Part shown: positions 1 to 7,287 of the stretch, piece after piece
Layout: each line of letters starts with the position of its first letter
Numbering within the stretch: position 1 is the stretch's first letter
Assembly (NCBI RefSeq): GCF_000308675.1
Contig: NZ_BAGE01000038.1
Location: 1 to 64,000 of the forward strand
Reading direction: 5' to 3'
Source: Nocardia paucivorans NBRC 100373
GTDB taxonomy: Bacteria > Actinomycetota > Actinomycetes > Mycobacteriales > Mycobacteriaceae
DNA: 64,000 nt
Notes under the pieces: model-generated
Seen by the model: only the letters and a program-made list of their open reading frames with translations
Databases searched by the model: none
What the model was told of the DNA's origin: nothing
Made by a program: the position numbers and the translations under genes

Positions 1-52
1 TTTGCGAGAGTCTGAATGCCCAGGTTTTGGGCGGGAAGGCTCGACGACGATC

Positions 53-334
53 ATGGCGACGCGTGCACGGCGCACCCCTGAGCAGGTGGTGCGGAAACCG
101 ACCGAGGCCGATCGGCTGCCGGCCGAGGGCAAGGACGTGGCCGGGGTGTGCGGGGTCCTGCAGGGCACCGAGGCCACCTATTACCGGTGGCGCAACCGGT
201 TCGGCGGGGTGAAGGCCGATGATGCGAAGAAGCTCGAGGAACTCGAACGTGAGAACACCGTGTTGAAGCGGTTGCCGGCCGAGGCCGAGCTGGAGAAGGC
301 GGCGTTGAAGGAGGTCGCGAAGGGAAACTTCTAG
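53..334 (+). CDS. IS3-family transposase OrfA
   Basis: This 93-residue protein has the expected order for an IS3 OrfA: an N-terminal helix-turn-helix that would bind the element ends (the segment ending ATYYRWRNRFGG) and a C-terminal leucine/charge-rich coiled coil (KKLEELERENTVLKR) used for dimerisation. It ends in KGNF followed by TAG, typical of OrfA proteins that end at a frameshift site. The ATG at 53 was chosen because upstream residues do not resemble the family. The helix-turn-helix looks partly altered (QVVRKPTEADRL where relatives have a run of hydrophobic residues), consistent with decay. Taken alone, OrfA usually acts as a regulator of transposition. Confidence 0.75.
   Translation: MATRARRTPEQVVRKPTEADRLPAEGKDVAGVCGVLQGTEATYYRWRNRFGGVKADDAKKLEELERENTVLKRLPAEAELEKAALKEVAKGNF
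322..328 (+). promoter_or_regulatory. -1 programmed frameshift slippery heptamer
   Basis: The heptamer GGGAAAC lies in the X XXY YYZ phase relative to OrfA (codons AAG GGA AAC TTC TAG), five codons or fewer before the OrfA stop. The -1 frame is open from here through 1026 and encodes OrfB, so slipping would give the OrfAB transposase typical of IS3 elements. Confidence 0.65.
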
Positions 335-357
335 GCCCGGAACGCCGGCGTGCGGCG

Positions 358-1026
358 GTGGCTCACCTGCGACGACTGTTCGGTATGAGTGAACGCGCCG
401 CGTGCCGGGCGACCGGGCAGCATCGCAGTGCCCAGCGCCGTCCACCGGCCGGCCGACGGGGCGCCGACCCGGATTCCGGGTTGCGGGAATGGTTGCGGCA
501 GTGGGCGAAAACCCATCCACGACAAGGGTTTCGCCGCGCATACCACGATGCCCGCGCCGAAGGATGGGCGGTGAACCACAAAAAGATCCAGCGCCTGTGG
601 CGGGCCGAGGGGCTGCGGGCGCCGGTGCGGCGGCGCCGCAAACGCCTGGGCGGACCGGTGGAGCGCTCGATCACTGCCGATCGGCTGATCGACGAGCTCG
701 ACCGCATCGCGGCCGAGCGAGGCCACCCGGCAGTGCTGCGCTGTGACAGCGGCCCGGAACTGGTGTGCTCGGTGATGGCCGATCGGGCGGGTGAACGTGT
801 CGGGTTGGCGTTCATTCCTCCTGGTAGGCCCTGGCGCAACGGCTATATCGAGTCGTTCGACGGACGTCTTCGCGACGAATGCCTCAACATCAACAGCTTC
901 TGGTCGCCGACCCAGGCCCGGGTCGTGATCACCGAGTGGAAAACCGACTACAACCAGCGGCGGCGGCATTCGGCCCTGGGATATCGCACCCCGGCCGGAT
1001 ACGCTGCCATCTGCACACATCAATGA
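358..1026 (+). pseudogene. IS3-family transposase OrfB, internally deleted
   Basis: The frame is uninterrupted (222 residues from the GTG at 358; as part of OrfAB it reads from about 331). It contains the HTH_21-type segment (KKIQRLWRAEGLRAP) and the end of the DDE integrase core: second Asp in LRCDSGPELV, Glu in NGYIESFDGRLRDECLN, and the family tail RRRHSALGYRTPAGYA. Between RRRKRLGG and PVERSITADR, about 45-50 residues are missing compared with family members. The lost part should carry the beta-strand with the first catalytic Asp (a WAxDF-type motif). The junction keeps the frame, so the protein may be made but should be catalytically dead. Confidence 0.75.
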
Positions 1027-1042
1027 CCGGCTCTCACAGCCA

Positions 1043-1068
1043 GTGGACCGATCACTGGGATCCTGTCA
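1043..1068 (+). repeat. 26-bp repeat, IS right end, copy 1
   Basis: This sequence starts GTGGACCGATCACTGGG and ends TCCTGTCA. It matches 3519-3544 at 25 of 26 positions (A versus G at position 18). Both copies lie 15-30 bp after the stop of an IS3 orfB, which suggests a shared terminal repeat. Confidence 0.6.
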
Positions 1069-1179
1069 GCCCCGCTACCTGCCCACCGGACCTCGAAACG
1101 GGATGGAACCGAAGCCGGCCAGGGTGCGTCATATAGTCATGGCGGGGAATCCCGCACCACGGCCCACGGGGAGACATCC

Positions 1180-1743
1180 ATGCGCATCGCCACCGCCCTA
1201 CGCACCACACTGCTCACAGCAGCGATAGTGACACTGGCCTCCGGGTGCGGGGTACTCGAGAGCGGGAAAGCCGACACCGAAAGCGCCGGAACCACCACAA
1301 CCCGCGATATCGACGAGATAGTGGTCTTCAACCCCTGCTCCCAGATCGGCGACGACGTACTCATCTCCGTGGGACTGAACCCGGACTCCAAGAACGTCAT
1401 CACCGACCCGCCAACCGGCCCCTCCTCCTGGCGTGTCTGCTCATGGCGACCCGCCGACCGCCTATACGCGATCAGTGTGATGTCCACCAGCCACACACTT
1501 GACGAAGCCCGAACGAACAAAGACCACGTCGATATCCGGGAGACCACGGTAAACGGTCGACCCGCCATCTACTCCCGCGACAAAACAGATGTCGATCGCG
1601 ACAGCTGCTACGTCTCTTTTTCTGCCCAACAAGGAATGTTCGAAATCGCAGCCGGTTGGCTCAACGGTGATCCCAGCGATGGCGATATCTGCGCCATCGC
1701 CATGCAGTACGCGGTCGGATTCGAACCGCATCTACCCGAATAG
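1180..1743 (+). CDS. DUF3558-family lipoprotein
   Basis: This 187-residue protein has an N-terminal lipoprotein signal: MRIATALRTTLL, a hydrophobic stretch, then the lipobox LASGC with the lipidated cysteine at residue 23. The mature part follows the DUF3558 pattern of Nocardia and mycobacteria: an early FNPCSQI segment, a WRVCSW segment and later cysteines (DSCYVSF, GDICAIA) that can form disulfides outside the membrane. The role of the family is unknown. The gene is 44 bp upstream of a small helical protein and probably shares its transcript. The pair lies between two IS elements in the presumed integrative region. Confidence 0.75.
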   Translation: MRIATALRTTLLTAAIVTLASGCGVLESGKADTESAGTTTTRDIDEIVVFNPCSQIGDDVLISVGLNPDSKNVITDPPTGPSSWRVCSWRPADRLYAISVMSTSHTLDEARTNKDHVDIRETTVNGRPAIYSRDKTDVDRDSCYVSFSAQQGMFEIAAGWLNGDPSDGDICAIAMQYAVGFEPHLPE

Positions 1744-1787
1744 CCGCACGCCGCCACCGAGTTCCAGAGCCGCGACAGGGGGACGTG

Positions 1788-2189
1788 ATGTCAGAAAACC
1801 TACAGAATGAGCTGCAGCAATGGCAGCAGTTCAAACAGCAGGCAATCAGCGGGGAGATGCGGCTCGAAGAGGGCATCGGCGCCGACTTGGCCAAAGCCTG
1901 CGAAGGCTACCGCCAAAAACTATTGGACGCCAAAGATAGCGACCAACGGCTCGGCCGTCTCTCAGGCTACGGCGGCCTACCTTCAGCTCTCGCTCTACAG
2001 GACAAGTTCCAGCGAAAGGCCGTCGGTGGTGGCGACAATGCCGACGACAACGCCGTCAAACGCCTGGAACAACACATCGAACTGGCCGAACTCATGCGCG
2101 ACACCTATCTCGCCGCCATCGGCAAACTCCAAACCACCGACCAAGACACCGGCACCCAACTCGCCAACACCGGAGAAGGACTGCGCTGA
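1788..2189 (+). CDS. Small helical protein, ESX-associated type
   Basis: This 133-residue, strongly helical, charged protein starts MSENLQNELQQWQQFKQQA and has no signal peptide, membrane segment or cysteine. It has no clear WxG motif. Nocardia genomes often place proteins of this size and composition next to DUF3558 lipoproteins, and I infer a role near the ESX secretion family from that alone. The ATG at 1788 was preferred over the GTG at 1785, because AGGGGGA at 1777-1783 then lies a few bases upstream. It is likely co-transcribed with the DUF3558 gene. Confidence 0.6.
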   Translation: MSENLQNELQQWQQFKQQAISGEMRLEEGIGADLAKACEGYRQKLLDAKDSDQRLGRLSGYGGLPSALALQDKFQRKAVGGGDNADDNAVKRLEQHIELAELMRDTYLAAIGKLQTTDQDTGTQLANTGEGLR

Positions 2190-2315
2190 CACCCCCGACC
2201 ATCCTCCCAGCGACGATGGGTAAACCTTCTTCTACCAGTCGGGGCTGCCATGATCTGACCCCCTGTTTCCGGGCCATGGTTGTGAGAGTTGAGGCAGAGT
2301 GATCCGCAGGAGGTC

Positions 2316-3488
2316 ATGAGGCCGAAGTCTTTCCCGTAGTCGGTTCGCAGGCAGGGGTGCGCTCGTTTGCGAGCCGGGGAGCCTGTCGCCGAGATCGTCG
2401 CCGAAACCGGTATTTCGCCGGCGGCATTGTTTTGGTGGAAGGCTCAGGTCCTTGTCGATGCGGGAGTCCGTGAAGGAGTGCCGAGCGTGGAAGCCGACGA
2501 GCTCGCCTCGGCGAGGAAGCGGATCGCAGCATTGGAAGCCGAACCGAAACCGACCCGCAATGCCTGCGAATTGTTCGACGATCAGGCGATGGTGTCCTCT
2601 AAAGGGAGAATCGCGGTCGTCGAAGGATTGATCGCGCGTGGACATTCGCAGCGCTCGGCCTGCCGGGTTGTCGGTGTGTACCGCTCGACTTTCCTGCGGC
2701 AACGGCGGCAACCGATGTCCACCGGACAGCTCCGCCGGATTGTCGTCGCCAACGAGACATCCCGGATACATGCCCGATCACGCGGCACCTACGGCACGCG
2801 CCGGGTCAAGGCCGAGTTACTCGCCGGCAGCGGCACGGTCGTGAACCACAGGCTCGTCGCCTCGATCATGTCGGAGCTGGGGTCATGCGGTGTTCCGCGG
2901 CCGAAACGACGCGCTCACCCACTGCTCGGCGTCGACACCCCTTCGGGCCTGGTCGACCGGGTCTTCCCCGCGAGTCGGCCCAACGAGCCGTGGTGTGCGG
3001 ACATCGCAGAGCGTCCGGCCGGAGATGGGAAAGTGCGCTGCCGCGCTGTTCTCGACTGCTTCGGCAAGAAAATCGTGGGACGAGCATTTTCTGCGGTTGC
3101 CGACACCGTGTTGGTGAACAACGCGGTGAACATGGCGATGACCGAGCGGATAGGGAATCCGGGGTTGATCTTGCGTGCCGATCACGGCAGCCGATTCACG
3201 TCGTGGTCGTTCGGGGAGAACCTTCGAAGACACAATCTGTTGCCCTCGTTCGGGACGGTCGGGGACTGCTTCGACAACGCCGCAATCGAATCATTCTGGG
3301 GTCGTTCGCAAACCGAACTACTCAACACGAAGAAACGGGCGACGACCCTCGAATCGAGCATCGCGATGGCCGATTGGATCGACAACTTCTACAACACCGG
3401 TCGCCGCCACTCCTACCTGGGCTACGCGAGTCCCACCGAGTATGAGACGCTGTGGCTCGATACCCGACCAACCCCTCGACTCTCGTAA
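2316..3488 (+). pseudogene. IS3-family transposase with early stop codon
   Basis: Translation from the ATG at 2316, directly behind AGGAGGT, gives MRPKSFP and then TAG at 2337-2339. The same frame then continues as a typical OrfA/OrfB sequence (RAGEPVAEIVAETGISPAA onward) to 3488. The DDE residues appear intact: Asp in WCADIAERP, Asp in LRADHGSRF and Glu in FDNAAIESFWGR. The tail HSYLGYASPTEYETLW is typical of the family. OrfA-like and OrfB-like parts are fused in one frame rather than separated by a -1 shift. An internal start at 2367 or later could still give an OrfB-like product, but one lacking the first 17 residues of the DNA-binding part. Confidence 0.7.
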
Positions 3489-3518
3489 GACCGGCCCGAC
3501 CAGAGGGGACCAGATCAC

Positions 3519-3544
3519 GTGGACCGATCACTGGGGTCCTGTCA
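3519..3544 (+). repeat. 26-bp repeat, IS right end, copy 2
   Basis: This is the second copy of the repeat at 1043-1068, 25/26 identical. It marks the junction between the second IS and the integrase remnant. Confidence 0.6.
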
Positions 3545-4703
3545 CCGCGACTCACGGTGTCGACCCGAAAACTGCGACGGCCACGCTCGCGGAATACGGA
3601 AACACGCACTGGGATACCGCAATGCGAGGCGGCGAACCCAAGACGCTCGATCCGTACCGAGCAGGGTGGCGGCTTCGTATCGTGCCGACGCTCGGTCACC
3701 TGCCCTTATCGGCCGCCGACAACGCCGGTCTCGTCGATCGGGCGGTCGCGAGATGGGTGGCGGTCGGCTGTGGGCGCTCCACTGTCAAGAACACTTTGGC
3801 CGCGCTGGCTCGTGTACTGAACCAAGCGGTCCGCGACGACGTCATAGACCGCAACCGGGTGGAAGTCCCGGGCTGGCAGCGGTTCTACGAACGGCATGAG
3901 GACGAGGTCGACGACCCCGGGCGCTGGCGTTGCCGGACTGGGCGACGCTACAGCAGCTCTCGACAGCGCTGGTGCAAGCATCCTCCGATCAATACCAGGG
4001 GTGGGGCGACGCCGCGGTATTCGCGGCGTGCACGGCGACCAGGATCGGCGAAGTATCCGGGTGCCGTATCGGAGATATCGACACCGACATCTGGGTGTGG
4101 ATGCTGCGGCGCCAGACCACCCCCGGCCCGGGCGGCATGAAGGACAAGGGCACCAAAGGAAAGAGGGCTCGACCGATCCCGATCATCGAGGAGGTGCGCC
4201 CGGTGGTTCTTCGTCGAATGAATGCCGCGTGGGCACGCATCACCGCGGACACGGCACTCGCGGAGGCCGACGAGGACACACGCCACAATGCGTTCATGCG
4301 GGCGCGGTTATTCGTCGGCCCGCGCGGCGGCCGGATCGCGACCGGTGTCCTGCGGAAGGCGACGCACTGGGACGAGGTCGTTACGAAGCTGGGGTTCGAG
4401 CACCTGCGTCGACACGATCTGCGGCACACCGGTCTGACCTGGTTCGCCGACGCCGGCGTGCCGTTGCACCGGCTGCAGCGGATCGCCGGCCACACCGACC
4501 CACGCATCACCCAGCGATACCTGCACCCCGATCTGGACGAGCTGCGCGGCGACGGTGACCGGCTGTCACGCTTCCTGGCAGCCCCTGGTCAAGGCCCTGC
4601 GACGGCCCGACAGGGCCGAGATGGTCCCAAAACTCCGATTGGTCGAATAACAGAAAACCCCTTCCCATGCAGGTGGGAAGGGGTTTTTCTATGGTCGGGC
4701 TGA
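3545..4703 (+). pseudogene. Tyrosine integrase, frameshifted and 5'-truncated
   Basis: Two adjacent frames together encode a phage/ICE-type tyrosine recombinase. Frame 1 (about 3545-3918) holds the SAM-like arm-binding domain (LAEYGNTHWDTAMRG, DPYRAGWRLRIVPTLG, VLNQAVRDDVIDRN). Frame 3 (about 3917-4703) holds the catalytic domain with Arg in TRIGEVSG, HDLRHTGLTW, AGHTDPRITQ and the Tyr in RYLHPDL. Inserting a single C in the CCCC run at 3915-3918 restores DDPRALALPDWATLQQ, so the shift is a one-base loss there or a sequencing error. The 5' end abuts the IS right end and no start codon with a ribosome site is visible. The 3' end reads through a terminator into tRNA-Pro. Confidence 0.8.
4654..4687. 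terminator. Bidirectional rho-independent terminator
   Basis: This is a perfect 14-bp stem (AAAACCCCTTCCCA with TGGGAAGGGGTTTT) and a 6-nt loop. It has a T run on the plus strand and a shorter one on the minus strand. It lies between the integrase and the convergent tRNA-Pro gene and could serve both. Confidence 0.85.
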
Positions 4704-4768
4704 CAGGATTTGAACCTGCGACCACTTGACCCCCAGTCAAGTGCGCTACCAAACTGCGCCACAGCCCG
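4695..4768 (-). tRNA. tRNA-Pro (anticodon GGG)
   Basis: The minus strand folds into a standard 74-nt cloverleaf. The acceptor stem is CGGGCTG with CAGCCCG plus discriminator A, the D arm contains GCGC..GCGC, and the anticodon stem CTTGA/TCAAG carries loop CTGGGGG with GGG at positions 34-36. The T arm has GCAGG TTCAAAT CCTGT. CCA is not encoded. The 3' end points toward the integrase pseudogene, whose last codons overlap it. The 3' half of the tRNA is therefore the probable attachment site; pSAM2-type elements of actinomycetes are known to use tRNA-Pro. Confidence 0.95.
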
Positions 4769-4845
4769 TTGCGTCCCTCTCGGGACGCTCGAAGAGATTA
4801 CCTCAGTGTGGTTCCGGAGGGCTAATCGCCTGGTAAAAAGATATT

Positions 4846-4860
4846 TTGTACTGCGTACAA
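4846..4860. promoter_or_regulatory. Perfect dyad TTGTAC-TGC-GTACAA
   Basis: This 15-bp perfect inverted repeat with a 3-bp centre lies 48 bp upstream of the SnoaL-like gene start. Its form is like operators of TetR-type dimers. No regulator gene is adjacent. Confidence 0.4.
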
Positions 4861-4870
4861 CACCCGCCGT

Positions 4871-4890
4871 TCGACCTGAAGTCAGGTTGA
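4871..4890. promoter_or_regulatory. Imperfect dyad TCGACCTGA-AG-TCAGGTTGA
   Basis: This 20-bp inverted repeat has 8 of 9 arm positions matched. It lies 17 bp before the start codon of the SnoaL-like gene. Its arm and centre spacing recall MerR-family sites, but that assignment is a guess. Confidence 0.35.
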
Positions 4891-4907
4891 GATTGCAAGA
4901 TCGAGGT

Positions 4908-5357
4908 ATGGAATCGAAAACGCCCACACCGCCCGTGATTGCGAACACCACCGAAGATCGCGCCGAGGACATCGCCGCGATCGAACAGATCGTTCGCAAT
5001 GTCGAGACCTCGATCAACACCAATGACGCCGAGCTGATGGTCGCGGACTTCGCCGCCGACGCCTCGGTGGTCAACGCGAACGGGGTGCAGATCACCGGCC
5101 GGGAGGCGCTGCTCGAGGCGAGCCGACAGGGGCTCGCCGGGTTCCTGAAGGACCAGTTCGTCCACTACGAGGTCGCCGACATCACTTTTCTGCGACCCGA
5201 TATCGCGATTGCCCACAAGCGCGCCCGGGAGGTGACGGCCACGGGTGAGCCCATCGATATCGACCCTACGACGATCGCGCTGTACATCCTGGTCAAGCGG
5301 GACGGTCGGTGGTGGGTGGCGGCCCGGCAGAACACGCTGATCCCGTCGCCCGAGTGA
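4908..5357 (+). CDS. SnoaL-like / SgcJ-type protein (DUF4440-like)
   Basis: This 149-residue protein has the NTF2/SnoaL alpha+beta fold pattern: a helix with DIAAIEQIVRNVETSINTND, then AELMVADFAADASVVNANG, GREALLEASRQGL, and the final strands LVKRDGRWWVAARQNTLI. Proteins of this SgcJ/EcaC-like group are small cone-shaped proteins of mostly unknown ligand. No membrane segment or signal is seen. The ATG at 4908 is behind GAGG (4903-4906). Two inverted repeats lie in the 65 bp upstream, so the gene looks individually regulated. It is the first gene on the chromosomal side of tRNA-Pro. Confidence 0.7.
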   Translation: MESKTPTPPVIANTTEDRAEDIAAIEQIVRNVETSINTNDAELMVADFAADASVVNANGVQITGREALLEASRQGLAGFLKDQFVHYEVADITFLRPDIAIAHKRAREVTATGEPIDIDPTTIALYILVKRDGRWWVAARQNTLIPSPE

Positions 5358-5411
5358 TCCGGGGTAGGGCGGCGGGCGCGCCGTGAGTTTTCGTTCTGCG
5401 AGAATGCCACG

Positions 5412-7268
5412 GTGGAGATCGCCGTCGGATTGGTCGTACTCGTCGCGTCGGCGGCCGCGGTGGCGGCGCTGGCGCGACGGGTCGGCGTCTCCGAACCTCT
5501 GGCGCTGACCCTGGCGGGGGTGGCGGGGTCGTATCTGCCGTTCGTGCCGGTGGTGCACCTCGAACCGGAGCTCGTGCTGCTGGGTGTGCTGCCGCCCCTG
5601 CTGTACACCGCGGCGCTTCGGACATCGCTGGTCGATTTCCGGGCGAATCTCGAATACATCGCGTTGTTGTCGGTGGGGTTGGTACTGTTCACCACCTTCG
5701 TGGTGGCGGCGGTGGTGTGGTGGCTGTTGCCGGTGCCGTTCGCGGCGGCGGTGGCGTTGGGGGCGGTGGTCGCCCCGCCGGACGCGGTGGCGGCGACGGC
5801 GGTCGCGCGCCGGATCGGGATGCCTCGTCGGATCGTCTCCGTTCTGGAGGCGGAGTCGCTGTTCAACGACGCCACCGCGCTGGTGGCGGTGCGCACCGCG
5901 ATCGCCGCGTCGGCGGGGGCGGTGTCGGTGTGGTCGGCGGGGGCGGATTTTCTGCTCGCGGCCGGTGGGGGCGCGCTGGTGGGGATTGTGGTGGCGTGGT
6001 TGCTGGGGGTGCTGCGGCGGCGGATCATCGATCCGGTGCTCGACACCACCTTGTCGTTTCTCGCGCCGTTCGTGGCGTATCTGCCCGCCGAGGGGATCCA
6101 CTCCTCGGGGGTGATCGCGGTGGTGGTCTGCGGAATGATCCTGGGCCACCGTGCGCCGGTGTGGCAGAGAGCGGCCTCACGGATCTCCGAACGCATCAAC
6201 TGGCGTACCGTGCAGTTCATCCTGGAGAGCGCGGTGTTCCTCGTGATCGGGTTACAGGTGCGCGGCATTGTCGATGACGCGTGGAGCAGTGGACTGGACC
6301 ATACGACGTTGGTGATCGCCGTGGTCGCGGTTCTGTTCGCCATTGCGGTGTCGCGGCCGGTGTGGGTTTTCGGGTGGGCGTTGGCGCGGCGTGCCTTCGG
6401 TCGGTCCGGAGTGCCGGCGGCTCATTCGATGGTGGTGTCGTGGGCGGGGATGCGGGGTGTGGTGACATTGGCGGCGGTGCTGTTGCTGCCGCAGGACACT
6501 CCGCAGTTGCCGGTGTTGAAACTGCTCGCGCTGGTGGTGGTCGCGGGCACTCTGCTGCTGCAGGGGACGTCGCTGTCGTGGGTGGTGCGGTTGTTGCGGT
6601 TGCGGGGGCCCAGTCGTGCCGAGGATGCGTTGCAGGAGGCCACGCTGTTCAGTCGGGCCGCCACCGCGGGATTGGAGGCGCTCGAGCGGGCCACGGGCCC
6701 GGATACGCCCGATGAGGTGGTGCGGTTGCTGCGCGAGCGGTCGGATATGCGGACCAACGCGGTGTGGGAGCAATTGGGTCGACCGGAATCCGAGCAGGTG
6801 ACTCCGACCGCGGAGTATCGGCGGTTGCGGTTGGAGATGTTGCGCGCGGAACGGGAGACGGTGTTGCGGGTGCGGGATTCCGGGGAGGTGGATTACGAGA
6901 TCCTGCAGCGTGTGCTGTCCTGGCTCGATCTGGAGGAGTCCATGATCGACCGGCTCGACGATGCGGGGGAACTCGATCACACCGAGTTGCTGGTCGGTGA
7001 CGAGTCCGCCGCCGAGTGCGTGCATCTGCGGTCCACGCCGTTGCTGTGCGAACCCGCCGTGTCCGGACAGTGCGCCGAATGCGTGGCCGAGGGATTGCGG
7101 TGGGTGCATCTGCGGATGTGTTTGACCTGCGGGAATGTCTCTTGTTGCGACTCCTCGCCTGGACGTCACGCGAGCCGGCATGCCGCGACCACCGGGCATC
7201 CGGTCATTCGCAGTCTGGAGCCGGGGGAGGCGTGGCGCTGGTGCTATGTGGACGAACTGTTGGGGTGA
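5412..7268 (+). CDS. Na+/H+ antiporter (CPA1) with UBP-type zinc finger
   Basis: This 618-residue protein has about 12 hydrophobic segments in residues 1-400, characteristic of bacterial CPA1/NhaP-type sodium-proton exchangers in the cell membrane. It includes the conserved PPDAVAATAVARR and EAESLFNDATALV segments. The C-terminal cytoplasmic part (from about 400) is helical. The last 85 residues form a zf-UBP domain: CVHL, CAEC, a CLTCGNVSCCDSS segment and spaced His residues up to HPVIR. Zn-UBP tails occur on some actinobacterial antiporters, but their ligand there is unknown. It starts with the GTG at 5412; a nearby ATG at 5404 is out of frame. It stands alone and its stop is 20 bp from the convergent stress gene. 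Confidence 0.85.
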   Translation: MEIAVGLVVLVASAAAVAALARRVGVSEPLALTLAGVAGSYLPFVPVVHLEPELVLLGVLPPLLYTAALRTSLVDFRANLEYIALLSVGLVLFTTFVVAAVVWWLLPVPFAAAVALGAVVAPPDAVAATAVARRIGMPRRIVSVLEAESLFNDATALVAVRTAIAASAGAVSVWSAGADFLLAAGGGALVGIVVAWLLGVLRRRIIDPVLDTTLSFLAPFVAYLPAEGIHSSGVIAVVVCGMILGHRAPVWQRAASRISERINWRTVQFILESAVFLVIGLQVRGIVDDAWSSGLDHTTLVIAVVAVLFAIAVSRPVWVFGWALARRAFGRSGVPAAHSMVVSWAGMRGVVTLAAVLLLPQDTPQLPVLKLLALVVVAGTLLLQGTSLSWVVRLLRLRGPSRAEDALQEATLFSRAATAGLEALERATGPDTPDEVVRLLRERSDMRTNAVWEQLGRPESEQVTPTAEYRRLRLEMLRAERETVLRVRDSGEVDYEILQRVLSWLDLEESMIDRLDDAGELDHTELLVGDESAAECVHLRSTPLLCEPAVSGQCAECVAEGLRWVHLRMCLTCGNVSCCDSSPGRHASRHAATTGHPVIRSLEPGEAWRWCYVDELLG

Positions 7269-7287
7269 GGCGGGATCGGCCGTCCGG

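Larger units (their letters stand above)
1..1068 (+). mobile_element. IS3-family insertion sequence, defective
   Basis: The element carries the two overlapping reading frames of the IS3 family, orfA (53-334) and orfB (358-1026), joined by a -1 frameshift signal. The right boundary is placed at the TCA ending at 1068, because the 26 bp at 1043-1068 recur, with one mismatch, just downstream of the second IS3 element in this window. A left end starting TGA near 13 is possible but was not proved by a matching inverted repeat, and no target-site duplication was found. The orfB product lacks part of its catalytic core, so the copy should not transpose by itself. Confidence 0.7.
2236..3544 (+). mobile_element. 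Second IS3-family insertion sequence
   Basis: The element holds one long transposase frame (2367-3488) plus an upstream OrfA start with a stop codon. The right end is set by the 26-bp repeat at 3519-3544. The left end is placed near a TGACCCCC sequence at about 2237, because coding sequence begins soon after it behind a strong AGGAGGT ribosome site (2309-2315). The left end does not form a convincing inverted repeat with the right end, so this boundary is approximate. The element lies directly against the integrase fragment that follows. Confidence 0.55.

Noticed and set aside
13..1068. Terminal inverted repeats and target duplication of the first IS.
   Set aside because: The TGA near 13 does not pair convincingly with the right end, and no matching flanking bases were found.
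1807..2223. Open frame overlapping the small helical protein in a different frame.
   Set aside because: The frame starting at 1788 has a better ribosome site and a balanced helical composition, while this one is Pro/Ser/Thr-rich.
4803..6149. A 448-codon open frame on the minus strand opposite the SnoaL-like and antiporter genes.
   Set aside because: It is Arg/His/Pro-rich with no domain, and the plus strand has clear protein families there.
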